From Fremontodendron californicum (lineage: Eukaryota > Streptophyta > Magnoliopsida > Malvales > Malvaceae), in the NCBI GenBank assembly GCA_030761205.1, contig JAULJL010000015.1, forward strand, positions 10,235,501 through 10,299,500: a DNA stretch of 64,000 nucleotides, given 5' to 3'. Under the pieces are notes generated by a model. It had not been told where the DNA came from. It ran no database searches and worked only from the letters and a program-made list of their open reading frames with translations. This document shows positions 46,830-57,605 of the stretch, in pieces. Made by a program: the position numbers and the translations under genes. Position 1 is the stretch's first letter. Each line of letters opens with the position of its first letter.

Positions 46830-47345
46830 AGGATTGATTTATCTATTTAAGCTCGAAAGTTCACATAATATTTGAGAAAGTTTGTATAAAAATATTAGGT
46901 CTAAAATATGGGTTTGAGTGAAAAAATAAAACTCGTTTAAAAAATAGATCGGATCTTGGTTCCAACAATCAAAACTTGAGACGGCCCGACCCAACCCAAA
47001 CCAACCCGTTTTTCATTTATATATATATTTATATGATTTATATCATATAAAAATTAAAATATATAATATTATTGTGTAAATATTTAAAAATATGTTAAAT
47101 TATCCATATTTTAAAAATTAATAAAAAAAAATTAAAGTACTAAAAATTAAATAAAAAATAATATATTTGTTTAATTTTTTTATAAAAATATAGACGGGTC
47201 TAAACGGGTTTGGACTACCCATTTATAAATATGGGCAGGTTTGGACAGAATTTGATTCCCATATTTCGAGTCAAACTTGGACAAATATATATGATGTAGA
47301 TATCATATTTAGGTCTGACCCTAACCCGATCGGGTCTACGAACAC
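46830..47345. mobile_element. Decayed nonautonomous repeat (GGTCTGACCCTAACCCGATC type)
   Basis: Ends contain GACGGCCCGACCCAACCC, GACGGGTCTAAACGGGTTTG and CCCGATCGGGTCTACG motifs around an AT-rich core, as in the repeats at 27657 and 57305. Terminal sequences and duplication not resolved. Confidence 0.35.
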
Positions 47346-47418
47346 CTTCACTTCTTTCATCCATTTTTTACCTTGCAAATTGTCCATTTCTTGCTTAAAT
47401 AGTGAGTTCAAATCAAGG

Positions 47419-47985
47419 TAGTCAGTACCGTATTGGATGACGTACCGTTTTTGTTCTGGTACTGGTACGTATCTGTACCGATGTATTTCGACGTACCGTT
47501 TCGGGTTTACCGGTATTTTTCAAATATTTTTTTATATATTTATATAAAACTTATTTTCAAATTTCATAATAAAATTATATCATATACATATACAAATATA
47601 CCTCAATTATCTACATAAAATACATATTTATATGTAAATATAAAATTTTAAATATTTAGTATCCAAATTTTTTAAACATCAAATAAATATAAAAATATAT
47701 AGTAAATTATTATTAATTAAGTCCAATAGATTAATTTAATAAATATATTTATTTTTAAATGTAATTATGAAAAAATAAATATGATCATGATAGAGAAAAT
47801 ATTAGAAATTGATTTAAGACAATCAAATAAGTGAACAAAAATTTTAAAAATAAAATCTTGTACCAACCGGTACGAACCAATACATGCCGGTACAGGCCAG
47901 TACGACCGGTACAAAAATCGAAATGGTATACTATTGGTACCATTTTGTTTTACCTTAAAATCGATACCAGTACGATACCGACTAC
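47419..47985. mobile_element. Nonautonomous element with ACCGTATCG termini, copy 2
   Basis: Begins GTAGTCAGTACCGTATT and ends in the inverted form AGTACGATACCGACTAC. The ends hold GGTACGTA/TACCGATG motifs and the interior is AT-rich, as in the copy at 9516-10127. No target duplication seen. Confidence 0.6.
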
Positions 47986-48011
47986 CCTAATTCAAATCCC
48001 ATTTTTCAAAA

Positions 48012-48043
<32 letters not shown>

Positions 48044-48099
48044 TATGCGAATAAATTTTTCTAGCATCTCACTTGGAGACTTGTTTTGTAGGTTTGTCT

Positions 48100-48359
48100 A
48101 ACTTAGACGCCGCAACAACTCAAATATGAAATGGATGGCTTGATAATTTTGGATATAATATAAAATATAATACGAATATGACACATTTAATAAATATAAA
48201 AATAATATAATAAATATAATATGATATGTTTAAATACGATTAATACGATCATTTAATACATGTATTATATTTGTCTTTAAGGTTTTGACACATTTAATAA
48301 TTTATATTATGTTTATATATATTTATGATTGATAAAAAAAACATAAAACATAAAACACG

Positions 48360-48414
<55 letters not shown>

Positions 48415-48420
48415 AACTAT
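48100..48420. repeat. Dispersed repeat with (ACACAT)n microsatellite
   Basis: Shares ATATGATATGTTTAAATACG, ATTTAATAATTTATATTATG and TTGATAAAAAAAACATAAAA with 13981 and 26140. It ends in about eight ACACAT hexamers at 48362-48413, apparently an expansion of the ACACATACACA tail present in the 13981 copy. Confidence 0.6.
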
Positions 48421-49740
48421 CAAATCTAAGAAGCATGCAACAAATAGATCATATTTTATGTGATAATATAAACACATTTATAAATTTAAAGTATAGATAC
48501 TATTAGGATTAGGTAGTGATAATATAAAAACATTTATAAATTTAAATTATAGATACTATTACGATTGGGTAGCCACTAATGTAATTCCAAGATATCCTTG
48601 TCATGCATTATTCTTCCAATTTTAAAGAGAAAGAGTTTAACTTCAAATCTTAATTGCTAAACTAAAATTTTAGATTAGTGATTTTTTTATTTATTTATTG
48701 AGTCATAAGAGTAGTTTTTCTTTTTCCCTTTTTCAAACTTAAAAAGTCATAAGATACACATATAACCTACTTATTCATTTCAATAAGATTGAAAATAAAA
48801 AGATTGAAATTACAGTGCTACGTGTAAATGATACAAATTTTAAAAATAAATATTTAATATTTTACATATAGACTATTCTAATTACTACTACTCTTTCGAA
48901 ATATTAAATATTTTCTCTTTCAATTGGAAAATTTAAATACCCGAATTTCAAGTGATACTAATTCAATAATTTAAGCAAGATATTGATAATTTTATTTAAT
49001 CATAATTATAGGCCACATTAGCCTTTAAATCAAGTAATTAAGTCTAAGTGCACAAAAAAAAAAAAAAATCAGCACCAAAATGTGTTATCCTTCTTTAATT
49101 GTTTGGCACACTATTACATTCTTTAATTGTTTGGCACACTATTAAAAGAATCGGACCGGATCAATCTGTCGGATTGAGAATCGGTGACCTATTCGACCCG
49201 ATACATATCATAAAATTGAAAATTATCTAAACCGATAAAAAATTGATTGAATCGGTAAAAAAAAATATATAAAAATCCAAAAAAAATGGTTTTAAACTTT
49301 TTTAAAAATATATATTATATATGATAAGATTTAAATCTTTAACCTCTTGAATCTACATTAAAAATTATATTATTTAACCAAATACATATATTTATTAAAT
49401 ATTTACTATATTTAATATTTATTTAATATTTAATCATTTATCTTTCGATTCAATTTTTTACAGTCCCCACAAAAAGAAAAAGATAGCAATTAATAGGATG
49501 CAGTTGAGCAAATGTGTATTTAACAAGGCTATTATAGTCCTTTCAACAAGTCCAATAATAGTATAAGTAACTTACAAGACAACTCTCAATGTTTTATTTT
49601 ATGTTTTCTCCTTTTTTTTTTTTTGAGTTTGATGGTAACCTGTAGTTTTGGCATAATCAATGGGATTTTAATAATTCATCACTTTTTATTTTAATTAATA
49701 AAATAATGCACATGTTGATCAGTTGATGTGACTCTTCACA
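48421..49740. other. Intergenic DNA upstream of PAT1
   Basis: AT-rich. Contains a short duplication (CTTTAATTGTTTGGCACACT twice at about 49093 and 49121) and a GAATCGGACCGGATC-type repeat fragment at 49150-49260. No gene. Confidence 0.5.
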
Positions 49741-50615
49741 AAAGAATTAAAACAACCCTTGCTGTCTCATTTCCTACCTTCTCTCTATCTCTCTAAACTC
49801 AAAGCTCCGTTTTCTCAAGAGAAATTTCACCAAAGCTGAAGATTCCTTAGAATAAGGTGTGTATGTTACTTAAAACCATTGATTTGATGTTGGAAGTGAA
49901 TTTATTCTCAAATTGAATTTAAGGTTTCTTCTTCTTGGTTGATTTTTTTTTTTTTGGAGTGAGGGGTTCTTGGAATTCTGGTCTTTTGTTTTCTTTTGGT
50001 GAGTAAACTTGTTGTTGAGTTTCTTTATTTGGGAGAAAGGTGAGTATTTTGGTGAATGTATTGAGTTTACTGAAAATGGGTTGGTGAGGATCAGCTAAAA
50101 GTAAGATGGTTTTCAAGTATTTCTAGTTTTGGCCTCTAAATATCTACCCTTTCTGATGCTGAAAGTTTTGGGTTTTTTTCATTTTTTTTAACCTTGAAAT
50201 GGATCTCATTGGGAGTCTCAGTGCCTATTTGCTATGTTTATGGTTGATACTTGATTTAGTTGCTAACTGGGTTGATCATACTTGTCAGAAATCTTGCTGG
50301 CAATGACAGAATTAAAGAAAGAAAAAAAGATAATGTTTTGATGAAGAACTCAGTGAGTTTTTTTTTTCCACTCTGTTATGGTTTTAGATTAGTTAAAAAA
50401 AAAAAAAAAACTGATCTTTTTTAATTTTCAAAGTTCAAGCTCCTTCACCTCTGCAACTGCAAGAACAAGATGTCTAATGAATAATGATCTAGTGCTGGCA
50501 ATGTGTTTTATTTATTTATGACGTAATATTATGTCAAACTCTGACGTAAAACTTGGCCTATGAAAGGGAATTGAAGTTTTTATTGGCGTATAAGTCGTTT
50601 ATGGGTAGACTGAAA

Positions 50616-50799
50616 CTATGTTACTCGGACTCAAGTGTAAGTGTCAGACATGGATATGTCTCCGACACGAGTATGTTCATTTTTTTCTAAGATTTCTATG
50701 TATTTGGAGGGTCTTTGGAGGATCATATCCTCATACCCATGTCCGAATATGCGTTGGACACAGGTACTTCAAGAAAAATAAAGAGTCGGAGCAACATAG
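50616..50799. mobile_element. Gene-associated hAT-like MITE, copy E (PAT1 leader intron)
   Basis: Starts CTATGTTACTCGGACTCAAG and ends GAGTCGGAGCAACATAG. The flanks are similar (ACTGAAA before, ACTGGAA after) but not a perfect 8-bp duplication. Same orientation as copies A, B and C. Confidence 0.8.
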
Positions 50800-51030
50800 A
50801 CTGGAATTGAAGTTTTTAGTTGTCATGGTTGATTTATTTTGCTAAATGTTGTTCAAATATCTAATTAATATACTTATTTTGTCTCCTTCTGCTTCAAAGA
50901 TGTGCTGTATAGGGAGGTCCCCCATGCATCAACTTGAATAAACAATGTAGCAGCTAGAGTAGGTTGGATTATTCAATTTTGTTGAAGGTTTAGGAACCTA
51001 TTGTTGAAGAAGCTTTTAAGTAATGATATT

Positions 51031-51180
51031 GCATCTCTCATCTTTACCAATCCCATCAATGAGGAAGTGTTTCTTCATTTCTTGATATAGGTTTTGAAGA
51101 TATCAAAATTGCATCTCTCATCTTTACCAATCCCATCAAAGTGTTTCTTCATTTCTTGATATAGGTTTTGAAGATGTCAA
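51031..51180. repeat. 80-bp direct duplication in the PAT1 leader intron
   Basis: GCATCTCTCATCTTTACCAA through TATAGGTTTTGAAGAT is repeated at 51111. The second copy lacks about 10 bp (TGAGGAAGTG region). Very similar, so recent. Confidence 0.85.
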
Positions 51181-52044
51181 AATTTCATCCCTATTTAGCA
51201 AATCTATGGGGAGAAAAAGGAGATGATTTATGGATCAGTATTTATAACACCCTGTGAATGTGAAAGGGAGAATAGAAATGCATTCGTATTATTTTCAATA
51301 CTTTAAGGTTGTGAGCCTTATCCGTGATAAAGTCTTAATTACTTAATTTGAGTTGAATGAAGTTTTTAACAAAATTTGTTTATTTGATTTTAAGGCAAAT
51401 AGAAGAGAAAGAAAAACTCTGTTTTGCTATAAAAAAAAAATTTGATATATTCAACACTTCTTATTCTCTGCTTTAAGTTTACAGGGAGAGGAAAAGGAAG
51501 AAAAAGATTTTATTTGTTAAATTAAACCTTCCAGTTGTGATTCTTTTTATTTTTGTTATCCGTATTCATTGACACAATCTGTATATTAAGAACCTCTGTG
51601 TTTCCTTCCCCACTGAGCAAACAATATTTGATACTAAAAAAAAAAGTTTGCTTAGGTTTCCCTCAAATTGACATCGAATATTATTGTCGTCGGCATGCTG
51701 AATCTGGAACTTCTGTTGTAACCTCAATGCTACCATTAGATCTTGCTGAGCTTGTTTCATTATTTTGCAGATCATAAAGAGACAGATGGAAACAATCTGG
51801 ATAGTCAGGGGTGAAGGATCAAGGTGATGTTGATTTTTCTCTCATCTGTTTGCATGAAGCATTTAGCATATCAAAGATAATCCAAGGTTTCTTAAGTTAC
51901 TGCTATTACAACCAAGATGAAAATGCTAAATTCTGACAGTTAAGAATTTTCATTTTAGTTCGAGACAATCCTGCCAGGCTTGAATCCTTTGATTGCCCCA
52001 GCCCCGATAAAGGGACAGAAACTGTTCAAGTAAATTGTCCATCG

Positions 52045-53664
52045 ATGCAAGCATCCCAGCAACACAGAAGCTCAGTCATGGCCAGCAGATTGTACCGTCA
52101 AATAAAGCAAGAAGTCGAGCCCGAGCCCTACTGCTTCCCTCAACTCCCAACTGCTGATCGCTCTCTCTGCTATAGTGACAGCAGCCATGGATCCCACTTC
52201 TCTGTTAAGAATTCCCGTGAACATTATTGCACTTTGGAGTCATCTTCTGCAAATGGCAGTTATACTGTTTACAACTCTTCATCAACTGTCAGTTTTTCAC
52301 CAAATGGAAGCCCAATGTCACAGCAAGAATCTCAGTCGTATCCGTCTGACTTGCATCACTCTCCTGACAATACCTACGGCTCTCCTATTAGTGGTTCCTG
52401 CATAACTGATGATGTAAGTGATTTGAGGGATAAGCTGAGAGAGCTGGAAACTGCGATGTTGGGGCCTGATTCTGATGTCATTGACAGTACAACCTCACCA
52501 GAGATGGGCAGCTGGAGACTTGTAATGGATGCAATCTCCAGAGGGGACTTAAAACAGGTCCTTGTCTCTTGTGCAAAAGCAATGTCAGATAATGATCTCT
52601 TGATGGCACAGTGGTTAATGGATGAATTACGTCGAATGGTGTCAGTTTCTGGTGAGCCCATCCAGAGGTTGGGAGCATACATGTTGGAAGGGCTTGTGGC
52701 ACGACTAGCCTCCTCAGGGAGCTCAATCTATAAGGCTTTGCGATGCAAAGAACCGGCAAGTGCTGATCTATTATCTTACATGCACATTCTTTATGAGGTT
52801 TGCCCCTACTTCAAGTTTGGCTACATGTCTGCAAATGGAGCCATTGCAGAAGCCATGAAAGATGAAGATAGAGTTCATATTATCGATTTCCAGATAGCTC
52901 AGGGGAGTCAGTGGATCACTCTCATCCAAGCATTTGCAGCTAGGCCTGGTGGGCCACCCCACATCCGCATAACTGGTATCGATGATTCCACATCTGCTTA
53001 TGCCCGTGGAGGAGGTCTAAACATTGTGGGAAAGAGGCTGTCTAAGCTTGCAGAGTATTTTAAAGTGCCATTTGAGTTCCATGCTGCTGCCATGTCTGGT
53101 TGTGAGGTTCAGCAGAAACACCTTCGAGTTCGACCAGGAGAGGCTCTAGCCGTAAATTTTGCTTTCATGCTTCACCACATGCCTGATGAGAGTGTCAGCA
53201 CTGAGAATCATCGTGACCGACTTTTGAGGCTGGTTAAGGGCCTGTCTCCAAAGGTTGTAACCCTTGTCGAGCAGGAATCTAACACAAATACTGCTCCATT
53301 CTTTCCAAGGTTCCTGGAGACATTGAACTATTACACAGCCATGTTCGAATCAATTGACGTGACTCTCCCCCGGGAACATAAAGAGCGGATCAATGTTGAG
53401 CAGCAGTGCCTGGCAAGGGATGTTGTTAACATCATAGCTTGTGAGGGGCCTGAGAGAGTGGAACGACATGAGCTCTTGGGAAAGTGGAGGTCAAGGTTCA
53501 GAATGGCAGGGTTCACTCCTTATCCTTTAAGCTCCTTGGTTAATGCCACCATAAAAACACTGCTTGAGAACTACTGTGATAAATATAGGCTTGAAGAGAT
53601 AGATGGGGCTCTATATCTTGGTTGGATGAATAGGGATTTGGTTGCTTCTTGTGCATGGAAGTGA
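52045..53664 (+). CDS. PAT1: PAT1-clade GRAS transcriptional regulator
   Basis: GRAS protein of 539 residues in one coding exon. Arabidopsis PAT1 and its close relatives (SCL5, SCL13, SCL21) act positively in phytochrome A and B light signalling. The N-terminal 165 residues are variable and Ser-rich, with the clade motif YCTLESS (61-67) and SPDNTYGSPISG (106-117). The GRAS domain follows: leucine-rich region 1 (about 169-230), VHIID at 277-281 in EDRVHIIDFQIAQGSQW, GIDD at 311, LHHMPDESV near 376, leucine-rich region 2, RVERHE at 471-476, and the SAW region ending LGWMNRDLVASCAWK. That end is typical of the PAT1 branch. The start is the first ATG after an in-frame TAG in the spliced leader. 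It is convergent with the WRKY1 gene, 516 bp downstream. PAT1 versus SCL21/SCL5 orthology needs a tree. Confidence 0.9.
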   Translation: MQASQQHRSSVMASRLYRQIKQEVEPEPYCFPQLPTADRSLCYSDSSHGSHFSVKNSREHYCTLESSSANGSYTVYNSSSTVSFSPNGSPMSQQESQSYPSDLHHSPDNTYGSPISGSCITDDVSDLRDKLRELETAMLGPDSDVIDSTTSPEMGSWRLVMDAISRGDLKQVLVSCAKAMSDNDLLMAQWLMDELRRMVSVSGEPIQRLGAYMLEGLVARLASSGSSIYKALRCKEPASADLLSYMHILYEVCPYFKFGYMSANGAIAEAMKDEDRVHIIDFQIAQGSQWITLIQAFAARPGGPPHIRITGIDDSTSAYARGGGLNIVGKRLSKLAEYFKVPFEFHAAAMSGCEVQQKHLRVRPGEALAVNFAFMLHHMPDESVSTENHRDRLLRLVKGLSPKVVTLVEQESNTNTAPFFPRFLETLNYYTAMFESIDVTLPREHKERINVEQQCLARDVVNIIACEGPERVERHELLGKWRSRFRMAGFTPYPLSSLVNATIKTLLENYCDKYRLEEIDGALYLGWMNRDLVASCAWK

Positions 53665-54180
53665 TTTGTTTTACTCTCTATAATATTGTACTCACACACG
53701 AGAAAAGGGGACTTGAACTTAGGACCTCCTAGTGACCCTGTTTTTCTACCATTGATCAAGGCCTTTGGCATGCATGGAAGTGGAAATTATGCTTCAATTA
53801 GTGTTATTTTAGGAGCCTGGGCACTGAGGTGTGGTACAAAGTCCTCTTTCTCTTAGCTGACAAGAGCTTATTAGAGGGGTTTCTTTTAACTATGTACTTC
53901 TTATAAATCATAAGTTAGCCACCTTCTTTGCATTCATCTCATTTGTTTATAACCAATCTGCAAGGATGCCCTCGATAAAGATTAGCAGTGACACCTATTT
54001 TATATCAGATCTTACTGTAAGATAAAAAATACATCTTTAATCTCGCATTATTTAACGGGTTAAATATTTTTACAAATATTGTTTGCCAATATGGATACTC
54101 CCAACTTCAATACCCCGAATAGATCCATTTGAATACGCTGCCATTTGCGACCATGATTAAACTATCAAATCACCCCCAGT

Positions 54181-56096
54181 TCAGCTTTGGACAGGTTCTG
54201 CGCTAGGCATTCGTTGCTCATCAAAATTACACTCAGAACGTGGGGTGATACGGACCATCTTATCAATGCAAACCGTATCATTTTCTGATTTCACTTCTAA
54301 TTTGCTACTCAGTTGCTCGTTTGATGTATTCTGAGAACTTGATTTACTATGGACAATCGTATCATGGTCAACCACATCACTTTCTGTACTAGGATCCAAC
54401 GTCCCACTCCGTTGCTCATTTGACCCACTTTCAGGACCCAATATAGGTGCATCGATCATACTACTTACTTCTGACTTGGTTCTTGACTCGCCATTGAATT
54501 GCTCACTTGATTTATTCTCGGCTCCAGCACTAGAATGAACAACCATATCGAGACAAAGGGTCTCACTTTCTTCTACCTTGGTGCCTGATTTGTCGTTACG
54601 AGCTGTTGAATGAACATTTACTCCCGTTATATTATGAGAAACAGTCCTACTTGGAGGCAAATCATGGTCATGTCGTCCCTCATAAGTAGTTATAACCAAT
54701 TTTGCATCATGAGAAGCCCTCTCAACATGTTTCTTGACAGGGCATCCAGGCTTTGAGCACCTGTAATAGCTCCTACATCACAAGTGAGCAGAGAGAGTCG
54801 AATTAATTCCAAAAGCTGCAGAACGGATATATATGTAAAGAAAGGAAAACTTTCTAAGATAAAAAAAAAAAAAAAAAAAGCGTTAGGTAATATGCATCAA
54901 CTACCATCTCTGCATTAGAGATAAGGAGACATCTACAGTTGGGATAACAGTGTAATCATCTCCATGGCAAACGAGCAGAGATAAAATGTAAATTAGACAA
55001 TTTCAGGTGTTAGAAATGTGCATAAACAAAAATAACTTGATACAAACCTTGGATTCGGATTGCCTTTAACTAATTTTTGCCCATATTTGCGCCAGCGGTA
55101 CCCATCATTTACAATATCAACCTCACTCAGAGTCTTAATAACCATACGTGATTCACTGGTTGGCTTCTCCACCGGAGATGCATCAGCATTGCTATTCTCT
55201 TTCTTCCTGTTTATATTTGATGACTGTTAAACAAAGGTTTAGAGGATATATTAACACAAGAGAAATAAACTAAGGTACCTTCGTTTTGAGATGAGATGAT
55301 CATCATCACTGTTAGCAACATTTTGTATCCTATTTGATTTTGAAGGTGCAGTTTTCACATCTTCACTGACAGCAAGAGCCCAAGGTTGAGAACCATCTCT
55401 TGGCTCAATCTGGCGAGGCGTTTGGGTATGTGCATCCAATGACTTGTCTTCAAATATGAGGTCAGTTATAGATAAGCATTTTATACTTCATTAGATTAGA
55501 CTAGTCGCAAATGATTAAGATGTTTACTTACCTTTGACAACAGTTGGAGATGCATTATCTGGTCGCTCTTCAACAACAGAGACAACAAAACCAACAGCTA
55601 GTGGAATGCTCAGTGGCTTTGGATGATCATGCTGACCAAAATAAACAGTGTCGACCATTTTCCCATCAAGTGAACGTTCCAATTGCTTTTTCACTTGGCA
55701 GTTTGGATGTGTACATTTGTAATAACTTCGAACAAATTCATTTCCTTTGACAAATTTCTGCCCATATTTACGCCAGTTATATCCGTCCTCGGACACTTTC
55801 TCACGTACTACAGGACTGCTCCCTTCCATACCAGGCAATGGAGAGGGAGTCGGTGATGTCTTCTTGGTTATCATAGAGGAAGCATTTCCTCGTTGCTCCG
55901 ATTGTGAAGTATGGGCCCCAGTATAAGGAAGTGGGTCTTTCTCCGATTTAATTGAGGGGGTTTCTCCTCCTTTATCAGATTGCGATGAGTGAATTTGACT
56001 ATCAGAGATATGTTGCAATGCATGACTTCCAGCATCTGGCCTCTGTAATTTATCTGTACCAACTTCATCTGTTACACACTCCCCTGAAGAAACCAT
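54181..56096 (-). CDS. WRKY1: Group I WRKY transcription factor, WRKY1 type
   Basis: Five coding exons read leftwards: 56096-55532, 55447-55279, 55206-55048 and 54772-54181 (with a non-coding leader exon ending at 56901), all GT-AG, total 1485 nt, 494 residues. N-terminal WRKY domain: WRKYGQK at 108-114 with C128-X4-C133-X22-H156-X-H158. C-terminal WRKY domain: WRKYGQK at 283-289, continued across the conserved intron before RSYYRCSKPGCPVKKHVER. Two domains with C2H2 fingers define group I, which binds W-box DNA (TTGACC/T) in the nucleus. The linker DGYRWRKYG/DIVND context, the DKSLD-QT-RQ-EP stretch and the EPVQS terminus resemble Arabidopsis WRKY1 (ZAP1, 487 residues). The acidic C-terminal third has degenerate repeats with SNEQ and SENDTV-like cores. 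The ATG is the first base of exon 2, with no earlier ATG in the visible leader. No lesions. (Four coding exons plus one leader exon.). Confidence 0.9.
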
Positions 56097-57060
56097 CTGA
56101 AGTAAAGAACCTCTTATCAGTTAAAGGTATTTCAGCAAAACCCAAGTTATCATTAAAATCCGCCTCTGTTGTTAGCCAAACTTGAAAAAGGCATTATATA
56201 TACTAAATAATGTGTTCATGACAATGGGGATTGGATAATTCCGAAATGAACCAGCTGAAGTAGAACAACCAGTCACGCAAATCAGCCGTTAGTATTGAAT
56301 TGCTCATAAATTTAGAGAATAATAATCATATCATATTGCATCAGCTCATGACTGCCTTATTTGATTAAGAATTTCAAAATTAACAAAACCTTTGCGGAAA
56401 AATTATGCATTTCAAAAGCTTTCTTTTTTTTTTTTTTTTTTTTTCTTTCTTGTTATGCTTATGTTGAGCATGACAGGAAATGTTTTAAAACGCCAACCAA
56501 ACAATTCCTAATTCAAGTACTAAACGAACTATGAAATTTAAGAGGTTAATTTAATATAAGAAATTTTTTAAAGTTCGTCTTTTTCTTTAACTAAAAGAAA
56601 CACAAGACAACCATCAAATCACTTGGAAAAATCTCTCACTTTTAAGAATGAAACTTAAAGTATTTGAACTATTTATAATTTGATTCAAAGACTATGGTTT
56701 TCCAAACTCTGTCGCTCTTTTTCTTCGAGTTTCTCAGCAACCAAACAGAGTACAAACAAATTAAGAGCCATAATTTCCAGAATTAGGCCGGCAAACGGTA
56801 AATTCAATTCAATTCAATTCACTCCAGAACAAATAAATTAGTTGAAAATTAAATTAAAAAAAAAAAAAACTGAACCAAGTAAATACTGTAAAAAAGTTAC
56901 CTTTGCAACCAGCAAGAAACCCTAGCAGTAGATCAAGTGGAAAAGGCGTGAGTTTAAGAGTCGATCAGAGCCGTAGATCACGCCGTTTATCGTGATTGGA
57001 GCCGGGAAGTTAAAGTTGGTTAGCTAAAGGGTGGAAGTAGAGTGGGGAAATAGCGTTTCA
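56097..57060 (-). promoter_or_regulatory. WRKY1 leader intron and first leader exon
   Basis: On the minus strand a leader exon ends TTGCTGGTTGCAAAG/GTAAC at 56901. An 804-bp intron then runs to TTTACTTCAG directly before the start codon. The leader exon has CTAGGGTTTC, a telo-box-like motif. The exact transcription start is unknown. Confidence 0.55.
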
Positions 57061-57304
57061 GTTTGTTAAACTCTAATTAAAAAAATAATAAAAAAAAACA
57101 ACAGAGAAGGAGAGCTTTGGGACAATAATAGAGTACGGTCAGTAACACTCAAGTATCTGTGTTTCTTTTGTCTTGAGACGCTGTTATTGGTTGCTTCTTG
57201 GATATTCTTTCTTAAACTTTGACTCTTTGCGGGGCCTGCTTTTTTTAGCTTAGGGAACCCATTACCCATTAAAATAAAAATAAAAATTAAAGTGGCTTAC
57301 GTGT

Positions 57305-57605
57305 GTTAGCAGACATGTCCGGGGACTGGTTTACCCACTCAACCCGGTGGATTTAGCCCGATTCAGGGTGGATTTTGGACATGATTTTAAAGTTCGACCC
57401 TACTCAATTAAAATTATTATTTAATTAATAAAAAATATTTATAATTAAATTTAATTATAAAATATATAAAAATTATTTTAAAATATTTTAAACTGTAAAA
57501 TAAGTTGTCCAAACGAGCCAAACCTTAAATAATAATTTTTTTTGGAAAAAAGCGTTCATCCTCTGTCCAAGTCCATGAACAAGTTTACTTGTTTGGATTT
57601 TGAAT
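57305..57605. mobile_element. Decayed nonautonomous repeat (ATGTCCGGGGACT/AGTCCATGAA type)
   Basis: The left edge contains ACATGTCCGGGGACTGGTTT and CCACTCAACCCGGTGG; the right edge GTCCAAGTCCATGAACAAGT is a rough inverted match. AT-rich core. Resembles the repeats at 27657 and 46830. Confidence 0.35.

Larger units (their letters stand above)
49790..52044 (+). promoter_or_regulatory. Spliced 5' leader of PAT1
   Basis: Leader exon 1 ends near 49856 (TTAGAATAAG/GTGTGT). A 51771-51823 exon lies between TATTTTGCAG and GATCAAG/GTGATG, and the third leader exon starts at 51959 after CATTTTAG. The middle exon holds an ATG at 51786 that opens a 20-codon uORF spanning the next junction and ending at TGA (51981-51983). 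An in-frame TAG at about 51802 excludes a longer PAT1 N-terminus. Splice choices are inferred. Confidence 0.5.

Noticed and set aside
52374..53771. Minus-strand open frames opposite PAT1 and ESS2
   Set aside because: They are shadows of strongly coding plus-strand genes with no independent evidence.
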